Shown here piece by piece: positions 1 to 10,986 of a stretch of DNA of 64,000 nucleotides. The notes below the pieces were generated by a model that saw only the letters and a program-made list of their open reading frames with translations, was not told the origin of the DNA and ran no database searches. The position numbers and the translations under genes were made by a program. This DNA comes from Gordonia sp. 'Campus'. Its GTDB lineage: Bacteria > Actinomycetota > Actinomycetes > Mycobacteriales > Mycobacteriaceae. The DNA is taken from positions 1 to 64,000 of the forward strand of contig NZ_JAKOIW010000007.1 of NCBI RefSeq assembly GCF_022206305.1, in the 5' to 3' direction. Position 1 is the first letter of the stretch. Each line of letters begins with the position of its first letter.

Positions 1-1
1 C

Positions 2-1025
<1,024 letters not shown>

Positions 1026-2543
1026 GTGGCCGATCGTCAAGCCTACGAAAGGCCGACGCGTGGCGCCGGTCGCCGCGGTCAGCGGCTTCGGTTTGTCGAT
1101 CGCAGTGAAGACCGCTCCAGGTCTTGGATGCGCACTTACCTGAGGCGAGTCTCACTGTCTGACGCGTTGATAGTCGCAGTCGCTGTTGCCGTTGCTCAAG
1201 GGGTCCGCTTCGGCGCTGATGGCGCGATGGCGCCCAACGGTCGGGTAGGTGCTCCGGCGGTCTATGTCTCGATCGCGCTCGGCATCTCCTGGCTGCTCGC
1301 GCTGCGCGCCTTCCAAAGCCTCGATCGACGGATTCTCGCTTCGGGGTCCCAGGAGTACAGCCGCGTCGTGACTGCGTGTCTTTCCGTGTTCGGTGTTCTT
1401 GCGATGGTCGATCTGCTGTTCAAAATGAACATCGCACGAGGATTCCTCGCCCTCGCGCTTCCCATAGGTACGTGTGGCCTCGTACTTTCACGCTGGATGT
1501 GGAGACGAGTCCTGCTGATGCAGCGTAGGCGATCAGAGAATCTTGAGCATGTGCTGGTTGTAGGCACGCGAAGTTCCGCGGTTCCTCTGATGGAGCGGTT
1601 GGTAAGACATCCCGAGCTGGGCTACCGAGTTGTGGGGATCTGTTTGCCGGAGCGCAGTGGGCGTCCACGGCTGATGGCAGTGGGCGAGTCGCAGGTTCCT
1701 GTGTTAGGCACCTTCGACGACGTGTGTGATGTCGTTGCGGAATCTGGCGCCACAACCGTCGCTGTCACCTCTGCCGAAGCCCTGGGGCATGACGCGATGC
1801 AAGCGTTGTCCTGGGACCTGGAAGGGCTTGACGTCGACATGATCGTCTCACCGGGGGTCACAGACGTTGCTGGGCCGCGGGTCATGGTGCGTCCTGTTGC
1901 TGGTTTGCCGCTCCTGCATATCGACAAGCCCCGGTATGAGGGTGCCAACCGGTTCCGAAAGGCCTTCGTCGACAGGGTCGGTTCTGCGGCAATCCTCACC
2001 GTGTTGGCGCCCGTATTCGTGGCGGTAGCCTTCGCCATCAAACTGGACTCGCCGGGGCCGGTGTTCTACCGAGCAACACGCATGGGCATCAACAACCAGC
2101 CTTTCCTGATGTGGAAGTTCCGATCGATGGTTCAGGACGCCGACAAGCACAAAGCAGGACTCGCAACACTCGACGAGGGGGCAGGCGTCCTTTTCAAGAT
2201 GCGGAATGATCCCCGCGTCACCCGCGTGGGCACGTTCATCCGGCGATACAGTCTTGACGAGATTCCGCAGCTCCTCAACGTGCTCGGCGGGACCATGAGC
2301 CTGGTAGGCCCGCGACCGCCACTGCGGGAAGAGGTTGAACAGTACGACGGCCGCGTCGCCCGGCGAATGTTGGTCAAGCCTGGAATGACTGGCTTGTGGC
2401 AGGTTTCGGGGAGGTCGGACTTGTCCTGGGAAGAGTCTGTGCGGCTCGATCTGTCGTATGTCGAGAACTGGTCGATAATGCAAGACGCCCTGATCCTCTG
2501 GCGGACGGTCCGGGCCGTGCTCCAGAAGGATGGAGCGTACTGA
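1026..2543 (+). CDS. Polyprenyl glycosylphosphotransferase (WcaJ/CpsE type), initiating enzyme of cluster 1
   Basis: This enzyme transfers a sugar-1-phosphate from a nucleotide sugar to undecaprenyl phosphate at the inner membrane, starting a lipid-linked repeat unit. The 505 aa product has four N-terminal membrane segments, a CoA-binding-like Rossmann domain ([18 protein letters not shown]), and a C-terminal bacterial sugar transferase domain with [29 protein letters not shown] and [12 protein letters not shown], ending LSYVENWS. I chose GTG 1026 because GGAGGT (1015-1020) lies five bases upstream. The in-frame ATG at 969 has no such site and would add 19 residues absent from the paralogue. 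The gene heads a tightly packed operon. It is a clear paralogue of the gene at 30984-32504, with near-identical C-terminal thirds. The sugar (Glc-1-P or Gal-1-P) cannot be told. Confidence 0.88.
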   Translation: MADRQAYERPTRGAGRRGQRLRFVDRSEDRSRSWMRTYLRRVSLSDALIVAVAVAVAQGVRFGADGAMAPNGRVGAPAVYVSIALGISWLLALRAFQSLDRRILASGSQEYSRVVTACLSVFGVLAMVDLLFKMNIARGFLALALPIGTCGLVLSRWMWRRVLLMQRRRSENLEHVLVVGTRSSAVPLMERLVRHPELGYRVVGICLPERSGRPRLMAVGESQVPVLGTFDDVCDVVAESGATTVAVTSAEALGHDAMQALSWDLEGLDVDMIVSPGVTDVAGPRVMVRPVAGLPLLHIDKPRYEGANRFRKAFVDRVGSAAILTVLAPVFVAVAFAIKLDSPGPVFYRATRMGINNQPFLMWKFRSMVQDADKHKAGLATLDEGAGVLFKMRNDPRVTRVGTFIRRYSLDEIPQLLNVLGGTMSLVGPRPPLREEVEQYDGRVARRMLVKPGMTGLWQVSGRSDLSWEESVRLDLSYVENWSIMQDALILWRTVRAVLQKDGAY

Positions 2544-2546
2544 GTC

Positions 2547-4058
2547 ATGTCGACTCCGCCGAACACGATCTCCCGCGAGGAAGGTCTGGTCAATCCTTAT
2601 GAGAGGGGTAGTGGTTCAACCAGAATGGACGCACGAGTCCTGAATGTAATGCTCCCAGTCCTTCTGGTTCTCAGCGCATGCGCAACGAATGATGTCAAAT
2701 CGCCTGTTCACGCCCAGATGCTGGGCGAAGCGGGTTACGGGTTCGTGTCCGACAGCGTGGGGCTCTCGATCGAGTCTTCGACGCTGGCCGGTGACGCCAA
2801 ATCTCTGCAAGTTGAAGAAGTCGCAAGAGCTTTCAAGAGCTTCCGCCCAGGAATGGTTCTACGGGTTGGTGGCAATACCTCTGACGAGATGTTCTGGACC
2901 TCGAAGGGTGAAGCACTGCCAGATGGGTACCGCTTCAGAGCGACGCCGACGGGGTTACAGAGGCTCGCGACTCTCACGGAGGCCTTAGGTTGGCGAGTAG
3001 TGATGGGCGTGAATCTGAGGTCCCGAGATTCAGCTCGCGCCGCGGATATGGTGAAGCATGCACGGGCGATCTTCGGTGACAGGTTGGTCTCAGCTGCGAT
3101 CGGCAACGAGCCGAATGTCTACTACCCGCCGAATCCTCCTTTTGGTACTTACCTGAGTGACGTGAAGCGCTATTCGGAGGCCATCCGAAACGAGGTTTCG
3201 GATATCGATATCCAGGCGCCGGACTCGAGTGGCAACAGATATGACTTCATCTGGAGTAGTGCTTCCCAATTCGCCCGATCGCCTAGTGCGGCCCCGAGTG
3301 TTTACGCGGCGCATTTCTATGGATCGCGAGGTTGCGGCAGTACGACGATGGACCCGAGTCTTCTCTTCTCCGACTTCGCTTATGAGGCACGCGATGAATC
3401 CCTGACTGACATATCCCGTGCCGCGTCTATCGCGAACTCTCCTAAAGTTGTTCTTTCCGAGGCTAACTCAGTCAACTGTGGAGGTATCGCAGGAGTCAGC
3501 AACAGGCTCGCGGGAGCGCTGTGGATACTTGACTTTGCGCTCGATGCGACGACCCGTGGTTTCAACGGGATCTACTTCCACGGGACGCTCACGGATTGCA
3601 TTGCGTATTCGCCGCTCTGTGTCGGTGAGGATAAGAAAATCGGAAAGGGCGATACGTTCAAGGCGATGGCTGTGCTCAATGGTTTGGCCAACGGGATGGC
3701 GATGCTTCAAGTCGTGCCGGCCGAAAAGAGAGACAATCTCAGGATTTATGGGCTCAAAGGGAACAAGTCGCTGGCGCTCGTTGTGATCAATACTGGCGAG
3801 AACGTAACAGATCGGGTTCCGGTTGAGGTCGACCTTCCTGGAGATGGATATGTGCCACTCGAGGAAGTTGAGATGTCCACGGAGGATGAGTCGTCTCAGG
3901 ATGGGACCAGACTTTCACGCAAGACCACCCTCAGGGGTGTTCCCCCAGACCTGGACTCGGCATGTGGGGCCGGTCAGAAGCACGAAGAACTTACGCGCGT
4001 GGCTGAGGTCGACAGCGCACCAGCATCTGCGAAAGTCCTCTTTTTCTGTGAACTTTGA
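2547..4058 (+). CDS. GH79-like glycosidase, probable lipoprotein
   Basis: This looks like a clan GH-A glycoside hydrolase related to GH79 (heparanase and beta-glucuronidase type). A TIM-barrel region carries IGNEPN, holding the expected acid/base Glu, and [12 protein letters not shown], holding the expected nucleophile Glu. A C-terminal beta domain of the GH79 type follows ([16 protein letters not shown]). A hydrophobic stretch ending LVLSAC is a lipobox, so the mature enzyme should be tethered outside the membrane. Two starts are possible. ATG 2547 is four bases after the upstream stop and has GGAG 11 bases ahead. ATG 2625 would give a compact 19-residue signal peptide and is attractive biologically. 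The gene lies between the initiating transferase and UDP-glucose dehydrogenase, so a role in trimming or releasing a glucuronate-containing polymer is a reasonable inference. Confidence 0.72.
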   Translation: MSTPPNTISREEGLVNPYERGSGSTRMDARVLNVMLPVLLVLSACATNDVKSPVHAQMLGEAGYGFVSDSVGLSIESSTLAGDAKSLQVEEVARAFKSFRPGMVLRVGGNTSDEMFWTSKGEALPDGYRFRATPTGLQRLATLTEALGWRVVMGVNLRSRDSARAADMVKHARAIFGDRLVSAAIGNEPNVYYPPNPPFGTYLSDVKRYSEAIRNEVSDIDIQAPDSSGNRYDFIWSSASQFARSPSAAPSVYAAHFYGSRGCGSTTMDPSLLFSDFAYEARDESLTDISRAASIANSPKVVLSEANSVNCGGIAGVSNRLAGALWILDFALDATTRGFNGIYFHGTLTDCIAYSPLCVGEDKKIGKGDTFKAMAVLNGLANGMAMLQVVPAEKRDNLRIYGLKGNKSLALVVINTGENVTDRVPVEVDLPGDGYVPLEEVEMSTEDESSQDGTRLSRKTTLRGVPPDLDSACGAGQKHEELTRVAEVDSAPASAKVLFFCEL

Positions 4059-4115
4059 GACTCGGTGGCCAAGCCGCGAAGGCCGGGCACCACAACGCAT
4101 TGGAAAGGCAGTCGC

Positions 4116-5420
4116 ATGAGGATTGTAGTGTTCGGATTGGGCTATCTGGGAGCGACGCACGCGGCCTGCATGGCGGAACTCGGCCATGAGGTGCTCGGAA
4201 TCGAATTGGACGACTACCGACGCGAGGAACTCGCACGAGGCGAGGTGCCGTTCTATGAGCCAGGGCTACCGGACCTGGTTAGAAAGCACCTCGATTCGGG
4301 CCTACTCAAGGTGTCCGCCAGTTACGAGGAGGCGGCAGACTGGGGTGGTGTTTTCTTCATCGCGGTAGGAACGCCCCAGCGCAAGGGGGAGTACGCGGCA
4401 GATCTTCGCTACGTCGAGAGTGTTGTAGAGAGCCTGGTTCCGCTCCTGTCGGAAGACGCACTGATTCTGGGCAAATCAACAGTGCCGGTGGGTACCTGCG
4501 AACGACTCGCAAATCGCGCACAGGAGTTGGCGAAGGACGACGTCGTGGTTCACCTTGGATGGAACCCTGAGTTCTTACGCGAGGGGCATGCGATCGACGA
4601 TACTTTGCGTCCTGACCGGATCGTCGTGGGCGCCGAAAGGGACGGCGAGTTGGAACTCGCGGCACGACAGGTTTACGCCGAGATGATCAACCGCGGAACC
4701 CCTTACATCGTCATGGATCGCCAGAGCGCAGAGATGGTGAAGGTTGCGGCCAACTCTTTTCTGGCTACGAAGATTTCGTTCATTAACGCGATCGCCGAGG
4801 TGTGTGAGGCTGCGGGCGCAGACGTCACCGCGGTGGCCGATGCGATCGGCCACGACGACCGAATCGGTCGGAAGTTTCTCAACGCGGGTCTGGGTTTCGG
4901 TGGAGGGTGCCTCCCGAAGGACATTCGGGCTTTCATGGCGAGGGCTGGCGAGTTGGGAGCTTCCGAAGCGTTGTCGTTCTTGCGAGAGGTTGACAATGTC
5001 AACATGCGGCGCCGGAACCGCATGGTAAATCTGACAAAGCGGTCGTGTGGAGGATCTCTGCTCGGCAAACGCGTTGCGGTTTTGGGAGCTGCATTCAAAC
5101 CGGAGTCTGATGACGTACGCGACTCTCCGGCTCTGAACGTGGCGGGCCAGCTCCAGCTGCAAGGAGCGTCGGTGGTGGTGTATGACCCGAAGGCGAACGA
5201 GACTTCTAAGCGCCTGTTTCCGACGCTGGACTACGCACCGTCCGCGCGAGAAGCTTGTGATCAAGCAGATGTGGTTGCGGTGCTGACCGAGTGGCAAGAA
5301 TTCCGGGATCTGAAGCCGAGTGATTTGAATGGCATCGTTCGGGGACGCACGATCATCGACGGCCGGTTGTGTCTCGACGAATCCGCCTGGAAGTCGGCGG
5401 GGTGGACGTATCTCCGCTGA
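4116..5420 (+). CDS. ugd: UDP-glucose 6-dehydrogenase
   Basis: This enzyme oxidises UDP-glucose to UDP-glucuronate with two NAD+. The 434 aa product has the N-terminal NAD-binding motif GLGYLG, then the central dimerisation helix region (MVKVAANSFLATKISFINA). The active-site segment FGGGCLPKD places the catalytic Cys at about residue 265. The C-terminal UDP-binding domain starts VAVLGAAFKPESDDVRDSP. Length and domain order are normal for the family; GDP-mannose dehydrogenase is a close relative but less likely given the FKPESDD block. ATG 4116 was chosen because GGAAAGG lies seven bases upstream and the Rossmann motif then begins at residue 3; the frame is open further upstream from 4065. The gene supplies glucuronate to cluster 1, consistent with the neighbouring GH79-like enzyme. 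Confidence 0.92.
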   Translation: MRIVVFGLGYLGATHAACMAELGHEVLGIELDDYRREELARGEVPFYEPGLPDLVRKHLDSGLLKVSASYEEAADWGGVFFIAVGTPQRKGEYAADLRYVESVVESLVPLLSEDALILGKSTVPVGTCERLANRAQELAKDDVVVHLGWNPEFLREGHAIDDTLRPDRIVVGAERDGELELAARQVYAEMINRGTPYIVMDRQSAEMVKVAANSFLATKISFINAIAEVCEAAGADVTAVADAIGHDDRIGRKFLNAGLGFGGGCLPKDIRAFMARAGELGASEALSFLREVDNVNMRRRNRMVNLTKRSCGGSLLGKRVAVLGAAFKPESDDVRDSPALNVAGQLQLQGASVVVYDPKANETSKRLFPTLDYAPSAREACDQADVVAVLTEWQEFRDLKPSDLNGIVRGRTIIDGRLCLDESAWKSAGWTYLR

Positions 5421-5421
5421 T

Positions 5422-6366
5422 ATGAGCCCAGCAATTCCGAAAAAGAGACCTGACATGAGACCTCGCGCATTGACCGAGCACAAACCGCTCCTCCGACGGG
5501 TCGCTGGCGGCGCAAAGTTTCGTATCCAAAAAGCCTTAGTGCTAACCCGGATCCGAGCCAGCAACGCTTTGCGGCACCGTGGTTGCGCCCTGGGCGACGA
5601 CAGAGCGCCGATCGTCAGCATGACTAGCTATGGCGATCGTCTCGACCTCGCCTACTATGCTTTGGAATCGATCCTCATGGGCCGTCTTAGACCGTCTCGG
5701 ATAATTTTGTGGGTCGACGACCGTGCCACGATTCAGCATCTGCCCAGACAATTGAGGCGACTGCAGCGAGTGGGTCTCGAGGTGCGGCTCTCGGTTGAGG
5801 GTGTCGGCCCGCATACTAAATACTTCGACGCACTGCAGATCGCGGTGGAAGCCGGAGTGCCGCTGGTCACCGCCGACGACGATACGATTTACCCAGTCTT
5901 CTGGCTGCATCAACTGTTCGAGCACCATCTTCATCACCCGGACGGGATCAGTTGCTATCGTGCGCGACGAATAGGTGTCGACACCACGGACAGCGATGCA
6001 GGGCCTCACCTTTTGCCCTACGCCCAGTGGCCCTTGGTTCGCGATTCGAGGGAAAGCGACAGAAACTTCGTGTGTGGCGTCTCCGGGGCGCTCTACCCTC
6101 TCCACATGGTGCGCGCCTTGATCGCGCGCGGAACCGAATTCAAGGAAGTCTGTCCAAGCGCAGATGACGTCTGGATCAATCACACCGCCCTGCAGGTCGA
6201 TGTCCCGGTGCGTGTCGTAGGAGGCAATAGTCGGGACTTCATCTCCGTCGAAGCAGCGCAGTCGAGCGGTCTGAAGCACGTCAACGTGTCGCAAGGTCGG
6301 AACGACGTGCAGATCGCTGCCGCCTATCAAGAACTGGACCGAAAGAAATTGGCCGCCTGCCGATGA
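5422..6366 (+). CDS. Glycosyltransferase with DDD motif
   Basis: This is a putative cytosolic glycosyltransferase of about 314 aa. It begins its core with IVSMTSYGDRL, continues with a segment on choosing a line of sight to the acceptor (ESILMGRLRPSRIILWVDD), and has VTADDDTIYP, a DXD-type metal and nucleotide-sugar site. Proteins with this layout are common in capsule loci. The C-terminal half contains PSADDVWINHTAL, resembling the acidic acceptor motif of the GT-A fold. ATG 5422 starts one base after the ugd stop; ATG 5455 is an in-frame alternative that removes an unconserved N-terminus. The 3' end overlaps the flippase gene by four bases (ATGA), so the two are translationally coupled. Donor and acceptor are unknown. 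Confidence 0.72.
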   Translation: MSPAIPKKRPDMRPRALTEHKPLLRRVAGGAKFRIQKALVLTRIRASNALRHRGCALGDDRAPIVSMTSYGDRLDLAYYALESILMGRLRPSRIILWVDDRATIQHLPRQLRRLQRVGLEVRLSVEGVGPHTKYFDALQIAVEAGVPLVTADDDTIYPVFWLHQLFEHHLHHPDGISCYRARRIGVDTTDSDAGPHLLPYAQWPLVRDSRESDRNFVCGVSGALYPLHMVRALIARGTEFKEVCPSADDVWINHTALQVDVPVRVVGGNSRDFISVEAAQSSGLKHVNVSQGRNDVQIAAAYQELDRKKLAACR

Positions 6367-7787
6367 GAGTCCCGCAGTACCCGGCCGGATCAGACTCAGA
6401 CGTCCGAGGCAAAGAAACCGAGGGTCGGCAAGAGGCCGGCGGCGACGTCGGTCGCAGTATTGCGATCGTCACCTTCGGCAACCTGATGCCGCTCCTCGCC
6501 TCACTCATCACAGCTCCGTTGTTGGCGCGTGCCCTTGGTGCCGAAGGGCGTGGTTTGGTTGCAGCCGCAACCGCGCCGCTCTTAGTTGCGACGGCAGCAC
6601 TGACCCTCGGCATGCCCGAAGCGGTGACCTACTTCGTCGCCCGCCGCGTGCGCACCATCCGCAGCCTCTTGTTCGGAATCTGCGTGATGTGTGTCGTCGG
6701 GCCTATTGGCAGTGTGCTGATCGCGTCGATCTCTGGCATGTTGGCCGGTGCGCATCCCGACATCCGGGGCCTGATGTCGATGGTCGGCTTGATGCTGACC
6801 CCAGCGCTGATCGTCCTGGTGGTCCGCGGGTATGCGCGCGCCGAGCAGGCTTGGCTGCTGGTTGCGTTCGATCAATGCATCGCCAGCGTGTTCAGGGTTG
6901 GTGCCCTGGGTGCGCTCCTCGCCTCGGGGAGCCTCACCGTGACCTCGGCCGCGTGGGTCTTGGGAATCGGGAACTTCATAGGAGGCTTCGCTTACCTCGG
7001 CCTTTTCTGGACGCGGCGTTCTAGATCTGCGCTTCCGCCCACGCCTTTGCCAGTGCGCACACACGTGACCCAGTTGACTCGATTCGGAATGGGCGCCTGG
7101 ATTGGATCGGCAGCGGGTGTCATCCTGGCGAGGCTGGACCAAGTGCTGTTCTTGCCTTTGTCTTCCGCGCAGGAGCTCGGCATCTATGTCGTCGCAGTGT
7201 CGCTCGCTGACATGGTCAGGACTTTCAACACAGCCGTTCGAGATGTCGTGTTTTCGGTCCAGTCAGCGAAGAACGATGATGAGAGTCTGGGGCGGGCGGC
7301 GCGTTTGTCCACCATCATCACCACCGCAGTCGGGCTCGCTGCGGTGCTGATGGCGCTGTGGGCCGTGCCGTTGGCATTCGGCTCCGAGTTCAGCTCGGTA
7401 ACTGCGGTCCTGGCTGTCATCCTGGTAGGCACAATCGTTGGAAACCCGGGATCGGTTGCGGCGGCGGGAATGACAGCTCGCGGACGGCCGGTTCTGCGCA
7501 GTATTGCCATTCTTTCGTCAGTCATCCTGAATGTCGTCTTGTTGGTAGTCCTTCTGCCCCGAATGGGTGCCATGGGGGCGGCCATCGCATCGATGATCGC
7601 CAACGGTGTTTGTGGCCTGTTTGTACTGGTTCTGGCGAACAGAGTGTTCGGACTGAGGCCCGCACTCTTCTTGCGGTTTAGGCGCGACGACTTCACAGCG
7701 CTCTCTCGGAAAGCTTGTCATTTCACGACTCGCTTGCGAGGGCTCGCGAGTTCCCGTCGTCAGCGCGTCAGTGGATCGAAGGGGTGA
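6363..7787 (+). CDS. Wzx-type oligosaccharide flippase
   Basis: This polytopic membrane protein of 474 aa belongs to the polysaccharide transporter (PST/MVF) superfamily and flips undecaprenyl-linked repeat units to the outer face. It shows about 12 hydrophobic segments, with the usual first pair starting SIAIVTFGNLMPLLASLI and the loop LARALGAEGRGLV that is typical of Wzx proteins. The N-terminal 25 residues are hydrophilic and poorly conserved, so the true start could be internal. The ATGA overlap with the preceding glycosyltransferase supports 6363. It is the only flippase of cluster 1. The C-terminal tail is basic and cytosolic. Confidence 0.85.
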   Translation: MRVPQYPAGSDSDVRGKETEGRQEAGGDVGRSIAIVTFGNLMPLLASLITAPLLARALGAEGRGLVAAATAPLLVATAALTLGMPEAVTYFVARRVRTIRSLLFGICVMCVVGPIGSVLIASISGMLAGAHPDIRGLMSMVGLMLTPALIVLVVRGYARAEQAWLLVAFDQCIASVFRVGALGALLASGSLTVTSAAWVLGIGNFIGGFAYLGLFWTRRSRSALPPTPLPVRTHVTQLTRFGMGAWIGSAAGVILARLDQVLFLPLSSAQELGIYVVAVSLADMVRTFNTAVRDVVFSVQSAKNDDESLGRAARLSTIITTAVGLAAVLMALWAVPLAFGSEFSSVTAVLAVILVGTIVGNPGSVAAAGMTARGRPVLRSIAILSSVILNVVLLVVLLPRMGAMGAAIASMIANGVCGLFVLVLANRVFGLRPALFLRFRRDDFTALSRKACHFTTRLRGLASSRRQRVSGSKG

Positions 7788-7788
7788 A

Positions 7789-8724
7789 ATGTCCAACGAA
7801 GAGCGGTATCCGGTGAAAGGTAAATACCTCATATCTGTCGCCACCTACATGCGGCCGGAAGGCCTGGGCCGTCTGCTCGACAGTCTCGCCGTGGGTACGA
7901 ACTCATGCGCCGATGTAGTGATCGTGGACAATGATCCGGTTGGCTCCGCGAGAGCCCTCGCTGAGGCTCATCCTGCTGCGACCTACTACACAATTCAACC
8001 CGAAGCAGGTATTGCCCAGGCACGTAACGCCGGCCTTGAGTTCTTCACCACTGAATATGACGGCATCATTTTCGTCGATGACGACGAATGGGTGGACGAA
8101 GGATGGCTGTACGCCCTCACGTCGTACCTGGTCACCAGCGGGGCTGACGTCGTGCAGGGCCCAGTGATGACCGTTCTCCCCGAGGACTGCCCGGAGTGGA
8201 TTCGGCGTGGCGGCTTTTTCCAGCGCGAGCGCGTCGCCAGTGGTTTCAGGTTGCTCTCGGCTGCGACCAACAACACGATCATGACGCGCAATGCCTGGGT
8301 CCGCGCCGGCGAACCACGCTTTGACACGTCATTCAGCGAGACCGGAGGAAGCGACTGGGACTTCTTCTGGGGTCTTCGACTCTCCGGTGCTTTGATCGTG
8401 TATTGCAACGAGGCGATTGTGTCCGAGGACGTTCCGGCCTCAAGGCTCAATGCGCGGTGGCTGATCCGTCGAAGTACTCGCAGCGGGATCGTGCATTCCC
8501 GTGTGCGCGTGAAGTACTGCGATCACCCTTACAGGGCGGTTTTGAAAGGTATTCCCCGCGCAGGTTATTACGCACTTCTTCTAATGCGGGGGATCGTAGT
8601 TAGCCGAATGATTCCAGCCAAACCATTCAACGTAATGAGTTTCGAGGTCGGCAAGGTCCTCGGGCTGGCGGGTTACCGAACCTATGAGTACCGCCGCACC
8701 GACGATGGAGTATCCGTTGCATAA
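7789..8724 (+). CDS. Family 2 glycosyltransferase
   Basis: This is a GT-A fold glycosyltransferase of 311 aa. It opens with ISVATYMRPEGLGRLLDSL and VVIVDNDP, the nucleotide-binding start of GT2 enzymes, then GIAQARNAGLEF and IIFVDDDEWVDEGWL, where the acidic triplet is the metal-binding DXD equivalent. The GGSDWDFFWGLRLSG block near residue 190 matches the acceptor-site ED/DW region. I took ATG 7789, which follows GAAGGGG and lies one base after the flippase stop; an in-frame codon at 7771 would overlap it. The gene belongs to the contiguous cluster 1 operon. The sugar is unknown. Confidence 0.83.
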   Translation: MSNEERYPVKGKYLISVATYMRPEGLGRLLDSLAVGTNSCADVVIVDNDPVGSARALAEAHPAATYYTIQPEAGIAQARNAGLEFFTTEYDGIIFVDDDEWVDEGWLYALTSYLVTSGADVVQGPVMTVLPEDCPEWIRRGGFFQRERVASGFRLLSAATNNTIMTRNAWVRAGEPRFDTSFSETGGSDWDFFWGLRLSGALIVYCNEAIVSEDVPASRLNARWLIRRSTRSGIVHSRVRVKYCDHPYRAVLKGIPRAGYYALLLMRGIVVSRMIPAKPFNVMSFEVGKVLGLAGYRTYEYRRTDDGVSVA

Positions 8725-9850
8725 TTTGACTTCGAACGACACGAAAGTCGCGCTGCTGGCCTTTCCGATGCATGGTCAGCACAAACTGAGCCGGGAGGGG
8801 TACCGAACTCGCGACGGCCATCTCATCGAGTGGTTCGGGCGCCTACTTTCGGAATTAGGAAGTACTGCGGTTATCTCGCGGCCGGAACCGCACTTGACGG
8901 GCGCGTCTATCCGCGCGAAGAATCTCGAGGTTGCATCGAACACGGTTGCGTTGAACTCTTTCACCTGGGCTCTTCCTCGCATCTCGGACAGGCAGGCTTG
9001 GTGGGTCGACTCACTGCGCAAGTATCCGCGTCTGGGGGCGGAACTCGACGTGGCGGATGCGGTCGTGTGGAATCCCTTTGTGGCGCTCAGCGCTTCATGG
9101 AACGACCTCAGTGCGGGCGGCAGGACCATAGTTTTCGATCTTCTGGATGATTGGACAGTTCATTTCGCGTTCGAAGGCATCGCAGACAAGGTCCAGGACG
9201 CCTACGAGGTGATGTTCGCGCGCGCGGATCATGTAACTGCGAACTCGGAGGCGACCGCGGATCTAGCACGTCGGTTCGGTCGTTCAGACGTTCACCTCGT
9301 GCTCAATGGGTGTGATCCGGAGCGGTTTTCGGGGACCCCTACGGTTGAGGGGCCAGTGACCGTCGGGTACGTCGGCAAGATCGGACGTCGACTGGATCTA
9401 GAGCTGATTTGCAATACAGCGCAACAGATGCCCGATTTGAATTTCGTTTTCGCGGGACCCATTCTCGACCGGGAGTACCGCAAGCCTCTGGGGGACATCG
9501 ACAACATCACGCTGCTTGGTGATGTCCATTACGAGCGCGTACCGGAGTTGCTGACCACCTTCGACATCGGCTGGGTCCCGCATCGGGTCGGACGAGGTGA
9601 GGTCGGGGGTGATGTCATCAAGACTTACGAATATCGCGCCGCCGGGTTACCGGTTCTGACGACTCCGGTTCTCGGCACGGGCGATCGCAAACTAGATGAC
9701 GGGGTCTTTGTCGTCAACGCCGCAGATCAGAGGGACTGGCTCGCGCGGGCAACCGAGGCTCGTAGACCGGTTCGTATTCCGGCAGATATCCCTGACCCGG
9801 TGACCTGGCGCTATAAGGCCCAGTTCATCTTGGATCTGGTCAAGCGATGA
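8705..9850 (+). CDS. GT-B glycosyltransferase (GT4/TuaH-like)
   Basis: This product of about 381 aa has the two-domain GT-B layout. The N-terminal half contains VFDLLDDWTVHF and ADHVTANSEATADLARRFG. The C-terminal half contains VTVGYVGKIGRRLDLELI and KTYEYRAAGLPVLTTPVLG, the nucleotide-sugar binding block of GT4-type enzymes. The related TuaH and Eps families act in teichuronic acid and exopolysaccharide assembly. The start is uncertain: ATG 8684, ATG 8705 and TTG 8717 (with GGAG six bases upstream) are all in frame, and all overlap the end of the preceding gene. The 3' end overlaps the next gene by ATGA. Confidence 0.78.
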   Translation: MEYPLHNLTSNDTKVALLAFPMHGQHKLSREGYRTRDGHLIEWFGRLLSELGSTAVISRPEPHLTGASIRAKNLEVASNTVALNSFTWALPRISDRQAWWVDSLRKYPRLGAELDVADAVVWNPFVALSASWNDLSAGGRTIVFDLLDDWTVHFAFEGIADKVQDAYEVMFARADHVTANSEATADLARRFGRSDVHLVLNGCDPERFSGTPTVEGPVTVGYVGKIGRRLDLELICNTAQQMPDLNFVFAGPILDREYRKPLGDIDNITLLGDVHYERVPELLTTFDIGWVPHRVGRGEVGGDVIKTYEYRAAGLPVLTTPVLGTGDRKLDDGVFVVNAADQRDWLARATEARRPVRIPADIPDPVTWRYKAQFILDLVKR

Positions 9851-10986
9851 CTGAATCGGGAAGTAGATCGATGAGGGTGCACCTAGTTGCCGCTCCGCTC
9901 ATGGCGCGGAGCGGGGTCTATAACTCACTTTTCGATCTCATAGAACAAGCCCGAGCACAGGGCCTGCCGTGGACGGCGACTGTCGGTATGAGGCCGGGTG
10001 CGCCGGGAACTGCGCGTCACCATGCAGCCGTGTGTGTCAGTGAGATCCGTCGTCACGGACTTCCGGTGATCCCCGAGATTCGGGAGGTGCTCGCATCCGA
10101 CGTCAACTACGCCCGTGCTGATTGGGTGATCACTCTGATAAGTCAGTCGGACATGGCCGTCTATCGCGATACTCTCGACGGCAATCGCGAACGATCTACA
10201 TGGATTGCCTACATCCGAGGTCTTCCTTGGCCAGCCGCAGGAGAACAGTCATCGGTGCGGCGGCAGCTATTACGTTTCCTGGAAACGATCTCGTTGCGTC
10301 GGGCACGCGAAGTGTGGGTGACGACGGAAACTCTCGCGGAAGACGTGCGTCCGTGGGCTTCTCCTCGTGTTGTCCGCCCGGGCATCAAGTCACTCCAGCG
10401 ATGCAACTCGGGAGGCAACTCGAATGGCCCACTTGTGTGGGCGGGGCGGTTGGACGTCGACAAACGGCCTGGGCTGTTCGCCGAGATCTGTGAACAGGCA
10501 GCACATACTGGACACATCTTCGGTGACGGACCGTTGCGTGAGTCTCTCGCCGCCGGAGTCGGAGAACATTGCAAGTTGAAGGGCTGGGCGGGGCCCGATG
10601 AGATGTGGAGACCCGCTTCAATCTTTGTGGGGACTTCCTACCGCGAGGCGTTTGGTAGGAGCGCGGTGGAAGCGAGCCTCGCCGGACTGCCGATAGTCAT
10701 AGGTGACAGATACGGCGCGGCACGAATGCTGGTGACCGATCCCGACATCGCGAAACTTTGCGTCGTGCGCTCGTCCGAGCCGAAGGCTTGGTCGGTCGTC
10801 GTGCGCCGACTGCTAGATGAACCTGAATTGCTCTCTCTCGTGGCCGAGCACGTCCATTCGAATGCACAATCGCTCACCATGGCCGGTGCTGTCGCTGGAA
10901 TTACCGAACGCCTTACCGAGTTGAGAAAGCCTGTTCGACGGCCCGGGCGACCGCGGCTGAAAACTCGCCGGAGGATCGAAGAATGA
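9847..10986 (+). CDS. GT4-type glycosyltransferase
   Basis: This is a putative GT-B glycosyltransferase of 379 aa. The opening VHLVAAPLMARSGVYNSLFDLIEQA is typical of the acceptor-binding domain of this group, and the C-terminal domain contains NGPLVWAGRLDVDKRPGLF and YREAFGRSAVEASLAGLPI, the donor-binding EXF..EA block of GT4. An internal ATG at 9871 has a purine-rich stretch upstream and would remove eight unconserved residues. It overlaps both neighbours by four bases (ATGA), so it should be made together with the flanking glycosyltransferases. Donor sugar is not predictable. Confidence 0.78.
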   Translation: MTESGSRSMRVHLVAAPLMARSGVYNSLFDLIEQARAQGLPWTATVGMRPGAPGTARHHAAVCVSEIRRHGLPVIPEIREVLASDVNYARADWVITLISQSDMAVYRDTLDGNRERSTWIAYIRGLPWPAAGEQSSVRRQLLRFLETISLRRAREVWVTTETLAEDVRPWASPRVVRPGIKSLQRCNSGGNSNGPLVWAGRLDVDKRPGLFAEICEQAAHTGHIFGDGPLRESLAAGVGEHCKLKGWAGPDEMWRPASIFVGTSYREAFGRSAVEASLAGLPIVIGDRYGAARMLVTDPDIAKLCVVRSSEPKAWSVVVRRLLDEPELLSLVAEHVHSNAQSLTMAGAVAGITERLTELRKPVRRPGRPRLKTRRRIEE

